Shown piece by piece: positions 8,077-16,240 of a stretch of 37,933 bases of DNA. The stretch's first letter is position 1. Each line of letters starts with the position of its first letter. Below the pieces are notes generated by a model. The model worked only from the letters and a program-made list of their open reading frames with translations, did no database searches and had not been told where the DNA came from. Source of the DNA: Coriobacteriia bacterium (lineage in GTDB: Bacteria; Actinomycetota; Coriobacteriia; Coriobacteriales; Atopobiaceae). The position numbers and the translations under genes are program-made. The stretch covers positions 1 through 37,933 of the forward strand of contig JAUMVN010000006.1 of assembly GCA_030530145.1 (NCBI GenBank), written 5' to 3'.

Positions 8077-8157
8077 AAACAATCTGACGGGATTCTCACA
8101 GCCGTTTGAGGCCCAAAATCAGGGCATAACGTCCGTAATAATCCCGTTAGATTGTTT
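8077..8157. repeat. 18-bp inverted repeat (one mismatch), 45-nt centre
   Basis: AAACAATCTGACGGGATT at 8077-8094 matches the inverse of 8140-8157 with one mismatch. A small inner hairpin GCCC...GGGC lies at 8111-8125. It occupies the gap between padR and the PAP2 gene and may be a terminator-like or mobile repeat. No other gene is visible in 8019-8305. Confidence 0.65.
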
Positions 8158-8305
8158 AGCCTTCTGAATTGCGGAGAATGGCGCTCGTTGACGGTGCCGA
8201 CGGCGCCTTAACCGCATGCCCGGGGCCCCGCACAGCCGTTTAGAATAGGCCGTGCTGCCCCGCGTATTGAGGGCGCGACCGTCATCGCCGACCAAAGGAG
8301 AGACC

Positions 8306-9262
8306 ATGGACATCGAATATCTGCTCGCGCTCCAACGCCTCCGCGAGGCGACCGGGATATTCCTGGCCGAGTTCATGGACATCGTGAGCAAGATCGCCGT
8401 GAGCGAGCTCCCGGTCCTGATGATCTGCTTCGTCTATTGGGCGTTCGACCGCCAGGCGGGCAAGCGCATCATCGGCGGGCTGTCGCTGGGCCTCTTCGTC
8501 AACGGCCTGCTCAAGCTCACGTTCTGCGTATACCGTCCCTGGATTCGCGACGCGCGCGTGCTGCCCTACGGAGACGCCAAGGTCGCCGCGACCGGCTACT
8601 CCTTTCCGAGCGGCCACTCGACATGGGCCACCGCCTGCTTCGGCGGCGTCGGCGAGTGGCTGCGGAGAATGGGTTGGCGCGCGCTCTGCATCGTGCTCTG
8701 GGTTTTCGTCGCGCTCGTCATGTTCTCGCGCAACTTCCTCGGGGTCCACACGCCGCAGGACGTCGTCGTCGGCTTCGGCGCCACGGCGCTCTCGATGTTC
8801 GCCGTCTATAAGCTCGAGGCCTGGACCGACGAAGACCCCAGGCGCGACTATTACGTGATGGTCGCCGGGCTTGCCATCTGCGTCGCGGCGGTGGCTTACT
8901 ACCAGCTCAAGCCGTACCCCCTCGACTACAACGCTGACGGCAGCCTCGTCGTGGGCCCCTCGGCGATGATGATCGACTCGTTCCAGGGCGTCGGTCTGCT
9001 CGGCGGTTACGTGGTGGGTCGCCTCATCGAGAGGCGCGGCTTCGACTTCGACCGCGAGCTCACCATGCGCGAGCGCATCGTCTGCGGAATCGCGGGGCTT
9101 ATCCCCCTCTATCTCCTGGTCACCCTAGGGATGGGCCTAGTAAAGAGCCTGTTCGGCGCGGCGACAAAGAACGTGGTCATGTTCGCGGCGATCGCGCTCT
9201 ACGCGATGGTGGTCATGCCCGCAGCCATGGGGCTCGTGGCCAAGGTCCGCGATCACAAGTAG
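8306..9262 (+). CDS. PAP2-superfamily membrane phosphatase
   Basis: A 318-aa integral membrane protein with the full phosphatidic-acid-phosphatase-2 signature: KLTFCVYRP (70-78), PSGH (101-104) and SRNFLGVHTPQD (141-152), which supply the catalytic histidines and phosphate-binding arginines. About eight hydrophobic segments follow this order. It probably hydrolyses a lipid phosphate or isoprenyl pyrophosphate at the outer membrane face. The C-terminal 130 residues extend beyond the minimal PAP2 domain with further membrane segments. ATG 8306 is preceded by AAAGGAGA at ideal spacing. It is monocistronic and followed by a long inverted-repeat element. Confidence 0.9.
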   Translation: MDIEYLLALQRLREATGIFLAEFMDIVSKIAVSELPVLMICFVYWAFDRQAGKRIIGGLSLGLFVNGLLKLTFCVYRPWIRDARVLPYGDAKVAATGYSFPSGHSTWATACFGGVGEWLRRMGWRALCIVLWVFVALVMFSRNFLGVHTPQDVVVGFGATALSMFAVYKLEAWTDEDPRRDYYVMVAGLAICVAAVAYYQLKPYPLDYNADGSLVVGPSAMMIDSFQGVGLLGGYVVGRLIERRGFDFDRELTMRERIVCGIAGLIPLYLLVTLGMGLVKSLFGAATKNVVMFAAIALYAMVVMPAAMGLVAKVRDHK

Positions 9263-9319
9263 CGACGCCCGGGCCGCGGTGGCGCGCGATAAGCCGCACG
9301 GCGAGGCGCTCGAAACCTA

Positions 9320-9457
9320 AACTCTGAGATTTCGCAGTTTAAAATCGCTCCCTCGTTGTAGAGGGAGCGATTCAATTTACATTTACGCAGGTAAACAAGA
9401 CCCGGAACATGAAGGCTACTTGCCCACCTCGATTTTAAAGTGCGAAATCTCAGAGTT
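9320..9457. repeat. MITE-like element with 28-bp terminal inverted repeats
   Basis: The arms at 9320-9347 and 9430-9457 match inversely at 27 of 28 positions (starting AACTCTGAGATTTCGCA). Directly inside the left arm a 12-bp perfect hairpin (9343-9354 / 9361-9372, loop 6) can form. No target duplication is clear. The 138-bp size and terminal repeats suggest a non-autonomous mobile element; it may double as a bidirectional terminator. Confidence 0.75.
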
Positions 9458-9483
9458 ATTCTCCCCTGCGCCGCAAATTGCCT

Positions 9484-9504
9484 GGGGAGAGGGGGTCTGT
9501 CCCC
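9484..9504 (-). terminator. GGGGACAGACCCC-type hairpin after etfA
   Basis: A short G-run/C-run hairpin (9491-9495 and 9501-9504) of the GGGGACAGACCCC kind, common as a dispersed palindrome in bacterial genomes, lies 5 bp beyond the etfA stop. The preceding TCTCCCC (9460-9466) can also pair with GGGGAGA (9484-9490). Confidence 0.4.
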
Positions 9505-9509
9505 AAACG

Positions 9510-10712
9510 TTAGCCCTCGAGCTCGGCGAGAAGGGCGGTCACGACCTCGACGGCGTCGCCGACGACGGAGTACTGGGCCGCGCCGAAGATGGGGGCGTCC
9601 GGGTCCTCGTTGATGGCGACGACGCACTCGGCGCCGCTGATGCCGGCGAGGTGCTGGATCGCGCCCGAGACACCCACGCTGACCAGCAACTTCGGCGCCA
9701 CGGAAACGCCCGTCTGCCCCACCTGGTGGCGGTACTCGAGCCAGCCGGCCTCCACGACCGGGCGCGTGCAGCCGAGCTCGGCGCCGAGCGCGTCGGCAAG
9801 GCGGCGCATCAGCTTGAGGTTCTTCTTGCTGCCGATGCCGCGGCCCACGACGACGAGGCGCTCGGCCTCGGTGATGGACGGCTCGTCGGAGGGCGTCGCG
9901 TGCTCGAGCACCTCGACGCGGGGACGCATGTCGGCCGCGAGCGCGACCTCCTCGACCGTGCCCTCGCGCGCGGCGTCGGGCTCAGGCGCGCGGAAGATGC
10001 CTGGGCGGACCGTCGCCATCTGCGGGCGGTGCGCCGGACACATGATTGTGGCCATGAGGTTGCCGCCGAAGGCCGGACGCGTCTGGTGGAGCAGCCCCGT
10101 CTCCTCGTCCATCTCGAGCACAGTGCAGTCGGCGGTAAGGCCGGTCTGCAGGCGGACCGCCACGCCGGGCGCCAGCTCGCGGCCGAAGTTCGTGGCGCCG
10201 TAGAGGATGATCTCGGGCTTGCGCTCGTGCGCGAGGTCGCAGATCAGGCGGGCGAAGCACTCGGCGTCGTTGTCACGCAGGCGCTCGTCGCGGCACACGA
10301 GCACGGCATCGGCACCCGCGGCGATGAGCTGGGCCGCGTTGCCCTCGGACGCGCCCGGGACCTCCCCCAGCACGGCCGTCACGGCGCAGCCACGCACGGC
10401 GGCGAGCTCGCGCGCGCGGCCCAGCAGCTCGAAGGCCACCGGCAGCACCGTCCCCGCGCCGTCAACCTGGCAGAACACCCAGATCCCGGAGTAAGAAGCG
10501 AGGTCCGCGGCGCCCGCGGCCTCCCCACGCTCGATGGCGATGGCGCCCACCGGGCACGCGTCCACGCAGCTGCCGCAGTACACGCAGTCACCCGTGGCAA
10601 CGGCACGCCGCTCGCGCTTCTCGCCCTCGATGCGCACGCCGCCGTTGGCGCACGCGCGGACGCACCGGCCGCAGCCGACGCACTTCTCGGCATCGATCCG
10701 AAGACCAGCCAT
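9510..10712 (-). CDS. etfA: Electron-transfer flavoprotein alpha subunit with N-terminal ferredoxin domain
   Basis: A 400-aa protein. Residues 1-60 form a two-cluster 4Fe-4S ferredoxin (Cys11, 14, 17, 21 and 43, 46, 49, 53). Residues 70-400 form the EtfA fold, ending in the FAD domain with TRP (about 315), GQTG (332-335), GAIQH (about 350) and AINEDPDAPIF. The ferredoxin fusion is the feature of EtfA subunits in clostridial and acetogenic confurcating complexes such as LctC. ATG 10712 overlaps the etfB stop (TAATG). Third gene of the operon FAD oxidase-etfB-etfA. It should pass electrons between the FAD oxidase and a low-potential carrier (inference). Confidence 0.93.
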   Translation of the reverse strand: MAGLRIDAEKCVGCGRCVRACANGGVRIEGEKRERRAVATGDCVYCGSCVDACPVGAIAIERGEAAGAADLASYSGIWVFCQVDGAGTVLPVAFELLGRARELAAVRGCAVTAVLGEVPGASEGNAAQLIAAGADAVLVCRDERLRDNDAECFARLICDLAHERKPEIILYGATNFGRELAPGVAVRLQTGLTADCTVLEMDEETGLLHQTRPAFGGNLMATIMCPAHRPQMATVRPGIFRAPEPDAAREGTVEEVALAADMRPRVEVLEHATPSDEPSITEAERLVVVGRGIGSKKNLKLMRRLADALGAELGCTRPVVEAGWLEYRHQVGQTGVSVAPKLLVSVGVSGAIQHLAGISGAECVVAINEDPDAPIFGAAQYSVVGDAVEVVTALLAELEG

Positions 10713-11527
10713 TATTCCATCCCCCTCACGATGTCGGCAAGACGGGCGGCCTGCTCGGCGGCCGTCCCCTCAATGCGCTCGCTCACGTGCTCGCGCTCGG
10801 GCACGAACGAGCGGACGACCTGCGTCGGCGAGCCGGTGAGGCCGCAGCGCGCGGCGTCGGCGCCGGAGGTCTCGGCCGTGAGCACGTCAATCTGGGCGGC
10901 CTCACCCGCGCGAACACCGGAGATGCTCGGCATGCGAAGCGTGGCCACGTCCTTGGAAACGGTGATGACGCACGGCAAGCAAACGCGCACCAGCTCAGAG
11001 CCCTCATCGGAGTCGCGGCGGAGGGTGAGCGCGGCCCCGGCGCCGCCCGTTCCGTCATCGAGGCTGACCACCTCAGTCACCCCGGCCACGCACGGCACGC
11101 CGAAGGCGCCCGCGAGCTCGGGGCCGATCTGGGCCGTGTCGCCGTCGACGGCCATCTTGCCGCAGACGATGAGGTCGGGCGCGGCCGGCAGCGCGCGGAT
11201 CCCGCAGGTCAGGGCATAGGCCGTGGCCAGCGTGTCCGCGCCGGCGAAGGCGCGGTCGGAAAGAAGCAACCCGGCGTCGGCGCCCCTTGCCACGCAGTCG
11301 CGCAGCAGGCGCTCGGTCGCGGGGATGCCCATCGAGACGCAGGTCACGCGGGTATCCAGCCCCGCTGCCGCCCGCTCGTCCTTGAGCGAGAGCGCCACCT
11401 CGAGCGCGCTCGCGTCGAACGGATTCACGACAGACTGCTTGCCGTCGCGGACGATGGTGTTGGTCTTCGGGTCCATCTTGACCTCGGTCGTGGACGGCAC
11501 GGCCTTCACGCAGACGACGATGTTCAC
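10712..11527 (-). CDS. etfB: Electron-transfer flavoprotein beta subunit
   Basis: A 271-aa EtfB protein. It begins NIVVCVKAVPSTTEV and carries VNPFDASALEVALSLK, CGKMAVDGDTAQIGPELA (nucleotide-binding segment around 120-140) and ITVSKDVATLRMPS near 205. The start is GTG 11527, chosen because GGGAGG lies 8 nt upstream and the family begins here; the longer open frame has no ribosome site. It starts 1 nt after the stop of the FAD oxidase gene and overlaps etfA, so all three are co-translated. In confurcating complexes EtfB holds the bifurcating FAD and the NAD site. Confidence 0.92.
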   Translation of the reverse strand: MNIVVCVKAVPSTTEVKMDPKTNTIVRDGKQSVVNPFDASALEVALSLKDERAAAGLDTRVTCVSMGIPATERLLRDCVARGADAGLLLSDRAFAGADTLATAYALTCGIRALPAAPDLIVCGKMAVDGDTAQIGPELAGAFGVPCVAGVTEVVSLDDGTGGAGAALTLRRDSDEGSELVRVCLPCVITVSKDVATLRMPSISGVRAGEAAQIDVLTAETSGADAARCGLTGSPTQVVRSFVPEREHVSERIEGTAAEQAARLADIVRGME

Positions 11528-11528
11528 G

Positions 11529-13178
11529 CTACTCGCCTCCCTTCTCGCCAGCGGCAGGCACGGCGGCAGGCGCGGCGACGGCCCCGGCCACCTGTGCCAG
11601 CGCGGCCTCCAGCACGTCCTCGCCGAAGAGGTTGCCCCGCCCGAGCTGACCCTTCGGGTCGAGCTCGGCCTTGAGTCGCGCCGACTCCGCGATGTGCTCC
11701 GGCCCGTACATAGTTGCCAAGAAGCCCGCCTTGAGCTTGCCGACGCCGTGCTCGGCGCTGACGGCGCCGCCCATGGCCGTGACCTCGCCGGCCCAGCCCG
11801 CGAAGAGCTCGCCGCCCGCCTTATGGTCGGCGGCGTCGCGCGGCAGGACATTCACGTGGATGTGGTTGTTGCCGATGTGGCCCCAGGCGGCGGACTCCAG
11901 GCCCGCCTCGGCGAGCGTGCGGCGGTAGAGCGCGAAGACGTCGTGCAGGTGCTCGTCGGGCACGGACATGTCGCTGCCCAGCTTGGTGATGGTGGGGTCC
12001 GCGCGGCGGCGCTCGTCGATGAGCATGTTCACGCTCTCCGGCACCGCGTGGCGGAAGAAGATCAGGCTCTCGCGGTCGATCTCGGTGCGGGCGACCCAGG
12101 TCGCATCCTCGGAGCCGCCGGTGGCCTCGAGCACCTCGCCCAGGCGATAAAGCTCAGCGGTCGCCTCCTCCTCAGAGTCGCAGTCGAGCTCCACGTAGAC
12201 GCAGACGGCCGCGTCGTCGGAAAGCTCCGGCAGCGCCGAGAAGGCCGTCGAGGCCTCACGCTGACGGCGCAGAATATCGAGCGCGCCGGCGTCGAAGTAC
12301 TCGATCGCTGCGGCGTGCGCGAGCACGGGGCGGACCTTCTCGGTAAAGTCGAGCGCGGCGGCCTCGGAGGCGAAGAAGCAGCTCACGCCCCACACGACGG
12401 CCGGGGCCGGCATGAGCGCGACCTCGATCTGCGTGATCACGCCGAGCGTGCCGCACGCGCCGATGAAGAGGTCGAGGGCGTCCATGTTGTCGGCCACGTA
12501 GTAGCCCGAGGCGTTCTTCGTCGCGGGCATGACGTAGGTGGGCAGGTCGAGCGCGAGCTCGCGGCCCGACTCGGTGACCAGGCGCAGGGTTCGGCCGTCG
12601 GCGTGGACCTCTCCGCGGCGCAGGACCAGCAGGTCGCCGTCCGCGAGCGCCACGTGCAGCGCCGTCACGTGCGGGCGCGCGGGGCCGTACTTGTAGCTGC
12701 GGGCGCCGGAGGCATTGCAGGCCACGATGCCGCCCATGCAGGCCGAGGCCTCGGTCGGGTCCGTGGGGAAGAACTGCTCGGGAGCGGCCTCGAAGGCCTC
12801 GAGCGCGGCGAGCGACGCGTCGTCCCAGCCCGCGTGCGCGAGGTTCTTCGCCGCGAGGTGCTTGCGGAGCTCGGAGAGCACGACGCCCGACTCCATGGCC
12901 AGGTAGAACGTACCGTCTGCGTCCTGGCGCATCCCAAGGTAGCGGGTCATGCGGCTCACGTTGAGCACGTGTCCGCCGTGCGGGACGGCGCCGGCCGCGA
13001 GGCCCGTGCGCGCGCCCTGGACGGTCACCGGCGTGCCGGCGGCGTGGAGCTCGCGCAGAACATCGCGAACCTCCTGCTCGGACGTCGGGAAGCTGATGCT
13101 CTCCGCCTCGCCCGAGCTGCGCGACTCGTCGCGGCGGTATTCCTCGAATTCATCGGTAAAAGGCCTGATCTGGGCCAT
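11529..13178 (-). CDS. FAD-binding oxidoreductase, lactate/glycolate dehydrogenase type (LctD/GlcD-like)
   Basis: A 549-aa flavoprotein with a PCMH-type FAD domain (about 25-210; TPVTVQGARTGLAAGAVP at 49-66 is the pyrophosphate loop) and an FAD-oxidase C domain containing GHIGNNHIHVNV and the AEHGVG motif near 490. It probably oxidises a 2-hydroxyacid. First gene of an operon with etfB and etfA, which is the gene set of electron-confurcating lactate dehydrogenase (LctD with LctBC in Acetobacterium woodii). ATG 13178 is chosen for its GGGAGG site; the frame upstream is not protein-like. The last 25 residues are an Ala-rich tail. Substrate choice between lactate, glycolate and others is unresolved. 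Confidence 0.88.
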   Translation of the reverse strand: MAQIRPFTDEFEEYRRDESRSSGEAESISFPTSEQEVRDVLRELHAAGTPVTVQGARTGLAAGAVPHGGHVLNVSRMTRYLGMRQDADGTFYLAMESGVVLSELRKHLAAKNLAHAGWDDASLAALEAFEAAPEQFFPTDPTEASACMGGIVACNASGARSYKYGPARPHVTALHVALADGDLLVLRRGEVHADGRTLRLVTESGRELALDLPTYVMPATKNASGYYVADNMDALDLFIGACGTLGVITQIEVALMPAPAVVWGVSCFFASEAAALDFTEKVRPVLAHAAAIEYFDAGALDILRRQREASTAFSALPELSDDAAVCVYVELDCDSEEEATAELYRLGEVLEATGGSEDATWVARTEIDRESLIFFRHAVPESVNMLIDERRRADPTITKLGSDMSVPDEHLHDVFALYRRTLAEAGLESAAWGHIGNNHIHVNVLPRDAADHKAGGELFAGWAGEVTAMGGAVSAEHGVGKLKAGFLATMYGPEHIAESARLKAELDPKGQLGRGNLFGEDVLEAALAQVAGAVAAPAAVPAAGEKGGE

Positions 13179-13331
13179 GGGCCCTCCCCTCTCGCAGGCG
13201 TATGTGGTCGCAATGCTAGCGCGCGCGCACGCACGGCACGGCGACGCGCCCCTCTTCGCAACGCAAACGCAACGCCTGTCGGAAGACTCGCGGGCGTAGC
13301 AAAGCGCCAAGGCGCCCGACGCCCCGCCTTC

Positions 13332-14735
13332 CTACTGCCAGTCTTCCAGGTCCTCGGGCTCGAGCGTCGAGAGGAGCTTCTTGCCGGGGTTCTTGCGCCC
13401 GAGCGCGATCACGCGCGTGGCGTGGTTGGCGATGGCGTGCTCGAGCAGGTTGCGCACGTCGCGGGCGTTGGCGAAGTTCTCCGGCTTGTGCGCCACGCGG
13501 CTCTCGATGAGCTCGCGGGCACGATCGCGCGCGGCGGCCGAGAGCACGTACTCGCGCTTGGCCACGTTCTGCTCGAAGATGCGCATGAGCTCGTCGGCCG
13601 TGTAGTCCTCGAAGGTGATGAAGTTCGAGAAGCGCGAGCGCAGCCCCGGGTTCGAGCTCAGGAACTGCTCCATAAGGTCGGTATAGCCCGCGACGATGAC
13701 CACGAGGTCGTCGCGGTGGTCCTCCATGGCCTTGAGCAGCGTGTCCACGGCCTCCTGGCCGAAGTCGCCGTCGCCCTTGCCCACCGTGAGCGCGTACGCC
13801 TCGTCGACGAAGAGCACGCCGCCGAGCGCCTGGTCCACCACCTCGGCCGTGCGCGTGGCGGTCTGGCCGATGTAGCCGCACACGAGCCCGGAACGGTCGA
13901 CCTCCACGAGCTGGCCCGTGCGCAGCACGCCCAGGTACTTATATATCTGCGCGAGCATGCGGGCCACGGTCGTCTTGCCCGTGCCGGGGTTGCCGAGAAA
14001 CACCATGTGCTTGCTCACGTCGGCCGCGGCCATGCCGAGCGCCTCGCGCATCTTCTGCACGCGGACGAGGTTGACGAGGCTCGCGACCTGGCGCTTGACG
14101 GCTTCGAGCCCCACGAGGGCGTTGAGCTCACCCAGGAGCTCCTCGAGCTTGGCCTGCTTCTGCTCCTCGGTCTCGTCGTCGGCCGCGGCGGGCTCGACGA
14201 CCGCGTAGCCTTTCTGCGAGACGGGGCGCCAGCAGGCGTACTCGCGGATAAACTTCTCGAGCATCCCCACGTAGGAGGTAAAGCGCGCGACGGCCGCGTC
14301 GGAGGCGTCGCGGCGACGGCTCGCGAGCATGGTCTGGCCGAACACCTCGAAGGCGTCGTAGCAGATCATGGCCATGCGCCCGGAGTCGGCGTGGCCGGCG
14401 ACCTTCTTGCCGGCGTCGGCGAGGACGAAGTACTTGAGCGACTCGGGCACGCGGGCGGCGAAGGCGTCGGAGAGCTTGGCGTGGTCGCAGATCTCGCGCC
14501 TTACCTCGGCGGTCTCGGTCCGGCCGAGGCAAGTGCAGATAAGCGCGGCCTCGTCGTCGTCCACGCCCTCGTCGGCGTCGGCCAGGTAGATGCCGAAGAG
14601 CAGCAGGTCGTCGTCGAGCTGGTCGCGCAGGGGCTTCTTGCCGGGGGCGCCGCAGCCGGCGACGTTCGCCGACGCGACGGACGCGCACGCGTCGTGGGCC
14701 CGCGCGATGAGGGCCTTGAGGTCGAGCTTCTCCAT
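13332..14735 (-). CDS. AAA+ ATPase, CbbX/SpoVK-like
   Basis: A 467-aa protein. Residues 1-175 are a helical N-terminal region of unknown role, and 176-205 are acidic and Gln-rich. Residues 205-467 form an AAA+ module of the CbbX/SpoVK/EccA type: Walker A GNPGTGKTT (248-256), the YIGQTA pore-loop region (288-293), Walker B GVLFVDEAY (306-314), and the arginine-finger segment GLRSRF near 360. Relatives remodel other proteins by threading them through a hexamer pore. An AAAGG-type site precedes ATG 14735. It lies on the same strand as, and upstream of, the FAD oxidase-Etf operon, with a 153-bp gap. The client protein is unknown. Confidence 0.85.
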   Translation of the reverse strand: MEKLDLKALIARAHDACASVASANVAGCGAPGKKPLRDQLDDDLLLFGIYLADADEGVDDDEAALICTCLGRTETAEVRREICDHAKLSDAFAARVPESLKYFVLADAGKKVAGHADSGRMAMICYDAFEVFGQTMLASRRRDASDAAVARFTSYVGMLEKFIREYACWRPVSQKGYAVVEPAAADDETEEQKQAKLEELLGELNALVGLEAVKRQVASLVNLVRVQKMREALGMAAADVSKHMVFLGNPGTGKTTVARMLAQIYKYLGVLRTGQLVEVDRSGLVCGYIGQTATRTAEVVDQALGGVLFVDEAYALTVGKGDGDFGQEAVDTLLKAMEDHRDDLVVIVAGYTDLMEQFLSSNPGLRSRFSNFITFEDYTADELMRIFEQNVAKREYVLSAAARDRARELIESRVAHKPENFANARDVRNLLEHAIANHATRVIALGRKNPGKKLLSTLEPEDLEDWQ

Positions 14736-14929
14736 GACGTCAGCCTTTCCGAACGCGCCGCATATGCCGGGCCAAGTCTAACACCCGCCCACGGGTCGGC
14801 AGGCGGGCGGCGCGTCGCTCCGCGACGGGTTGAGGAGCCAGACCCCGCCGCACGCCCGCTACCCGTCGCCGAACCCGTCGCGGCCTTCTCACCTGCCGGA
14901 AACCGAGGCGACACACTCGTTTGAGACAT

Positions 14930-14946
14930 TTACACAACATGTGTAA
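14930..14946. promoter_or_regulatory. Operator-like palindrome upstream of M20 hydrolase
   Basis: TTACACA-aca-TGTGTAA has perfect 7-bp arms and ends 19 bp before the ATG at 14966. A TTGAGA box at 14921-14926 could be a -35. The position suggests a repressor site over the transcription start. Confidence 0.6.
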
Positions 14947-14965
14947 TCCAGCGAAAAGAGGCGCC

Positions 14966-16144
14966 ATGGACTACTACCAGCGAGCTTGCGAGCTCAAGGA
15001 CGAGACGATCGCCAACCGCCGCCACATCCACACGAACGCCGAGGTGGGCCTGAACACGCCCAAGACCTGCGCTTTCGTCATGGAGAAGCTCACCGAGTAC
15101 GGCCTCGATCCCCGCGCGTGCGGCCACGGCGTGACGGCCACCCTGGGCTCCGGCTCCCCCGTCATCCTCCTGCGCGCCGACATGGACGCCCTGCCCATGC
15201 CCGAGGAGTCCGGCGAGCCCTTCGCCTGCCCGGACGGCAAGACGGCCCACGCCTGCGGCCATGACTTCCACGCCGCTATGCTCCTTACCGCCGCGCGCAT
15301 GCTCAAGGAGAGCGAGGCCGACCTCAAGGGCACCGTCAAGTTCATGTTCCAGCCCGCCGAGGAGACCTTCGAGGGCGCCAAGGACATGATCGAGGCGGGC
15401 ATCCTCGAGGACCCCAAGCCCAACGTGGCGCTCGCCTACCACGTGGCCGCCGGCAAGATGCCCGTCGGCATCTTCATGTACAACGACAAGAGCACCATGA
15501 TGTACTCCGTCGACGGCTTCAAGATCGTGGTCCACGGCCGCGGCTCCCACGGCGCCTACCCGCAGAACTCCATCGACCCCATCAACGCCGCCGTGCACAT
15601 CTACCTGGCGCTCGAGGCCATCATGGCCCGCGAGGTCGACCCCACTAAGGCCGCCATCATGACGGTGGGCCACATCGAGGCCGGCACCGCCGCGAACATC
15701 ATCCCCGACACCGCGATGCTCGAGGGCACCATCCGCTCCAACGACAAGGGCGCCCGCGAGACCATGGTGCGCCGCATGCGCGAGGTCGCGACCAAGACCG
15801 CCGAGGCCTACGGCGCCACCGCCGAGATCATCACGCTCTCCGACGTGGCCCCGCTGATCTGCGACCCCAAGCTCACCGACGAGGTCGTGGGCTACATGAA
15901 GGAGCTGCCGATCCCCGGCCTCACGCCCTACCCCGGCATCGAGGCCAGCGCCTCCGAGGACTTCGCCACCATCGCCGAGCAGGTCCCGTCCACGTTCATG
16001 TATCTCTCCGCCGGCTACACCGACGAGCGCGGCGCCTACAACGCGCACAACCCGAAGGTCCAGTTCAACGAGGCCGTCTGCGACCAGGGCCCGGCCTTCC
16101 TCGCGCACTGCGCCGTCCGCTGGCTCGAGGAGCACCAGGCGTAG
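14966..16144 (+). CDS. M20 family metallo-amidohydrolase
   Basis: A 392-aa enzyme of the M20D amidohydrolase group (hippurate, IAA-amino acid or N-acyl amino acid hydrolases). RADMDALPMPE lies at 70-80, the metal-ligand motif HACGHD at 95-100 (Cys97, His99), QPAEE at about 133-137, a HVAAG segment near 160, and ASEDF plus AHNPKVQFNE in the C-terminal half. A lid domain sits between. It should cleave an amide bond in the cytoplasm. ATG 14966 follows an AGAGG site; a palindrome lies just upstream. An MFS transporter gene follows after 96 bp and likely shares the transcript, pairing hydrolysis with transport of a conjugate or its product. Confidence 0.9.
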   Translation: MDYYQRACELKDETIANRRHIHTNAEVGLNTPKTCAFVMEKLTEYGLDPRACGHGVTATLGSGSPVILLRADMDALPMPEESGEPFACPDGKTAHACGHDFHAAMLLTAARMLKESEADLKGTVKFMFQPAEETFEGAKDMIEAGILEDPKPNVALAYHVAAGKMPVGIFMYNDKSTMMYSVDGFKIVVHGRGSHGAYPQNSIDPINAAVHIYLALEAIMAREVDPTKAAIMTVGHIEAGTAANIIPDTAMLEGTIRSNDKGARETMVRRMREVATKTAEAYGATAEIITLSDVAPLICDPKLTDEVVGYMKELPIPGLTPYPGIEASASEDFATIAEQVPSTFMYLSAGYTDERGAYNAHNPKVQFNEAVCDQGPAFLAHCAVRWLEEHQA

Positions 16145-16240
16145 GCGCCCGCGCCGTCCCGTGGCGACGCGCATGGCCCCGCGCCCCGCGCGCCGCCCCA
16201 ACCCCGCCGCCCTTCTTCCCAAAAGAGAAAGGACCCACAT

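Noticed and set aside
11223-14924. A 1233-codon plus-strand open frame
   Set aside because: It lies antisense to etfB, the FAD oxidase and the AAA+ ATPase, all with clear domains. Long antisense frames are expected in GC-rich genes. Its product is low-complexity Ala/Arg/Val/His.
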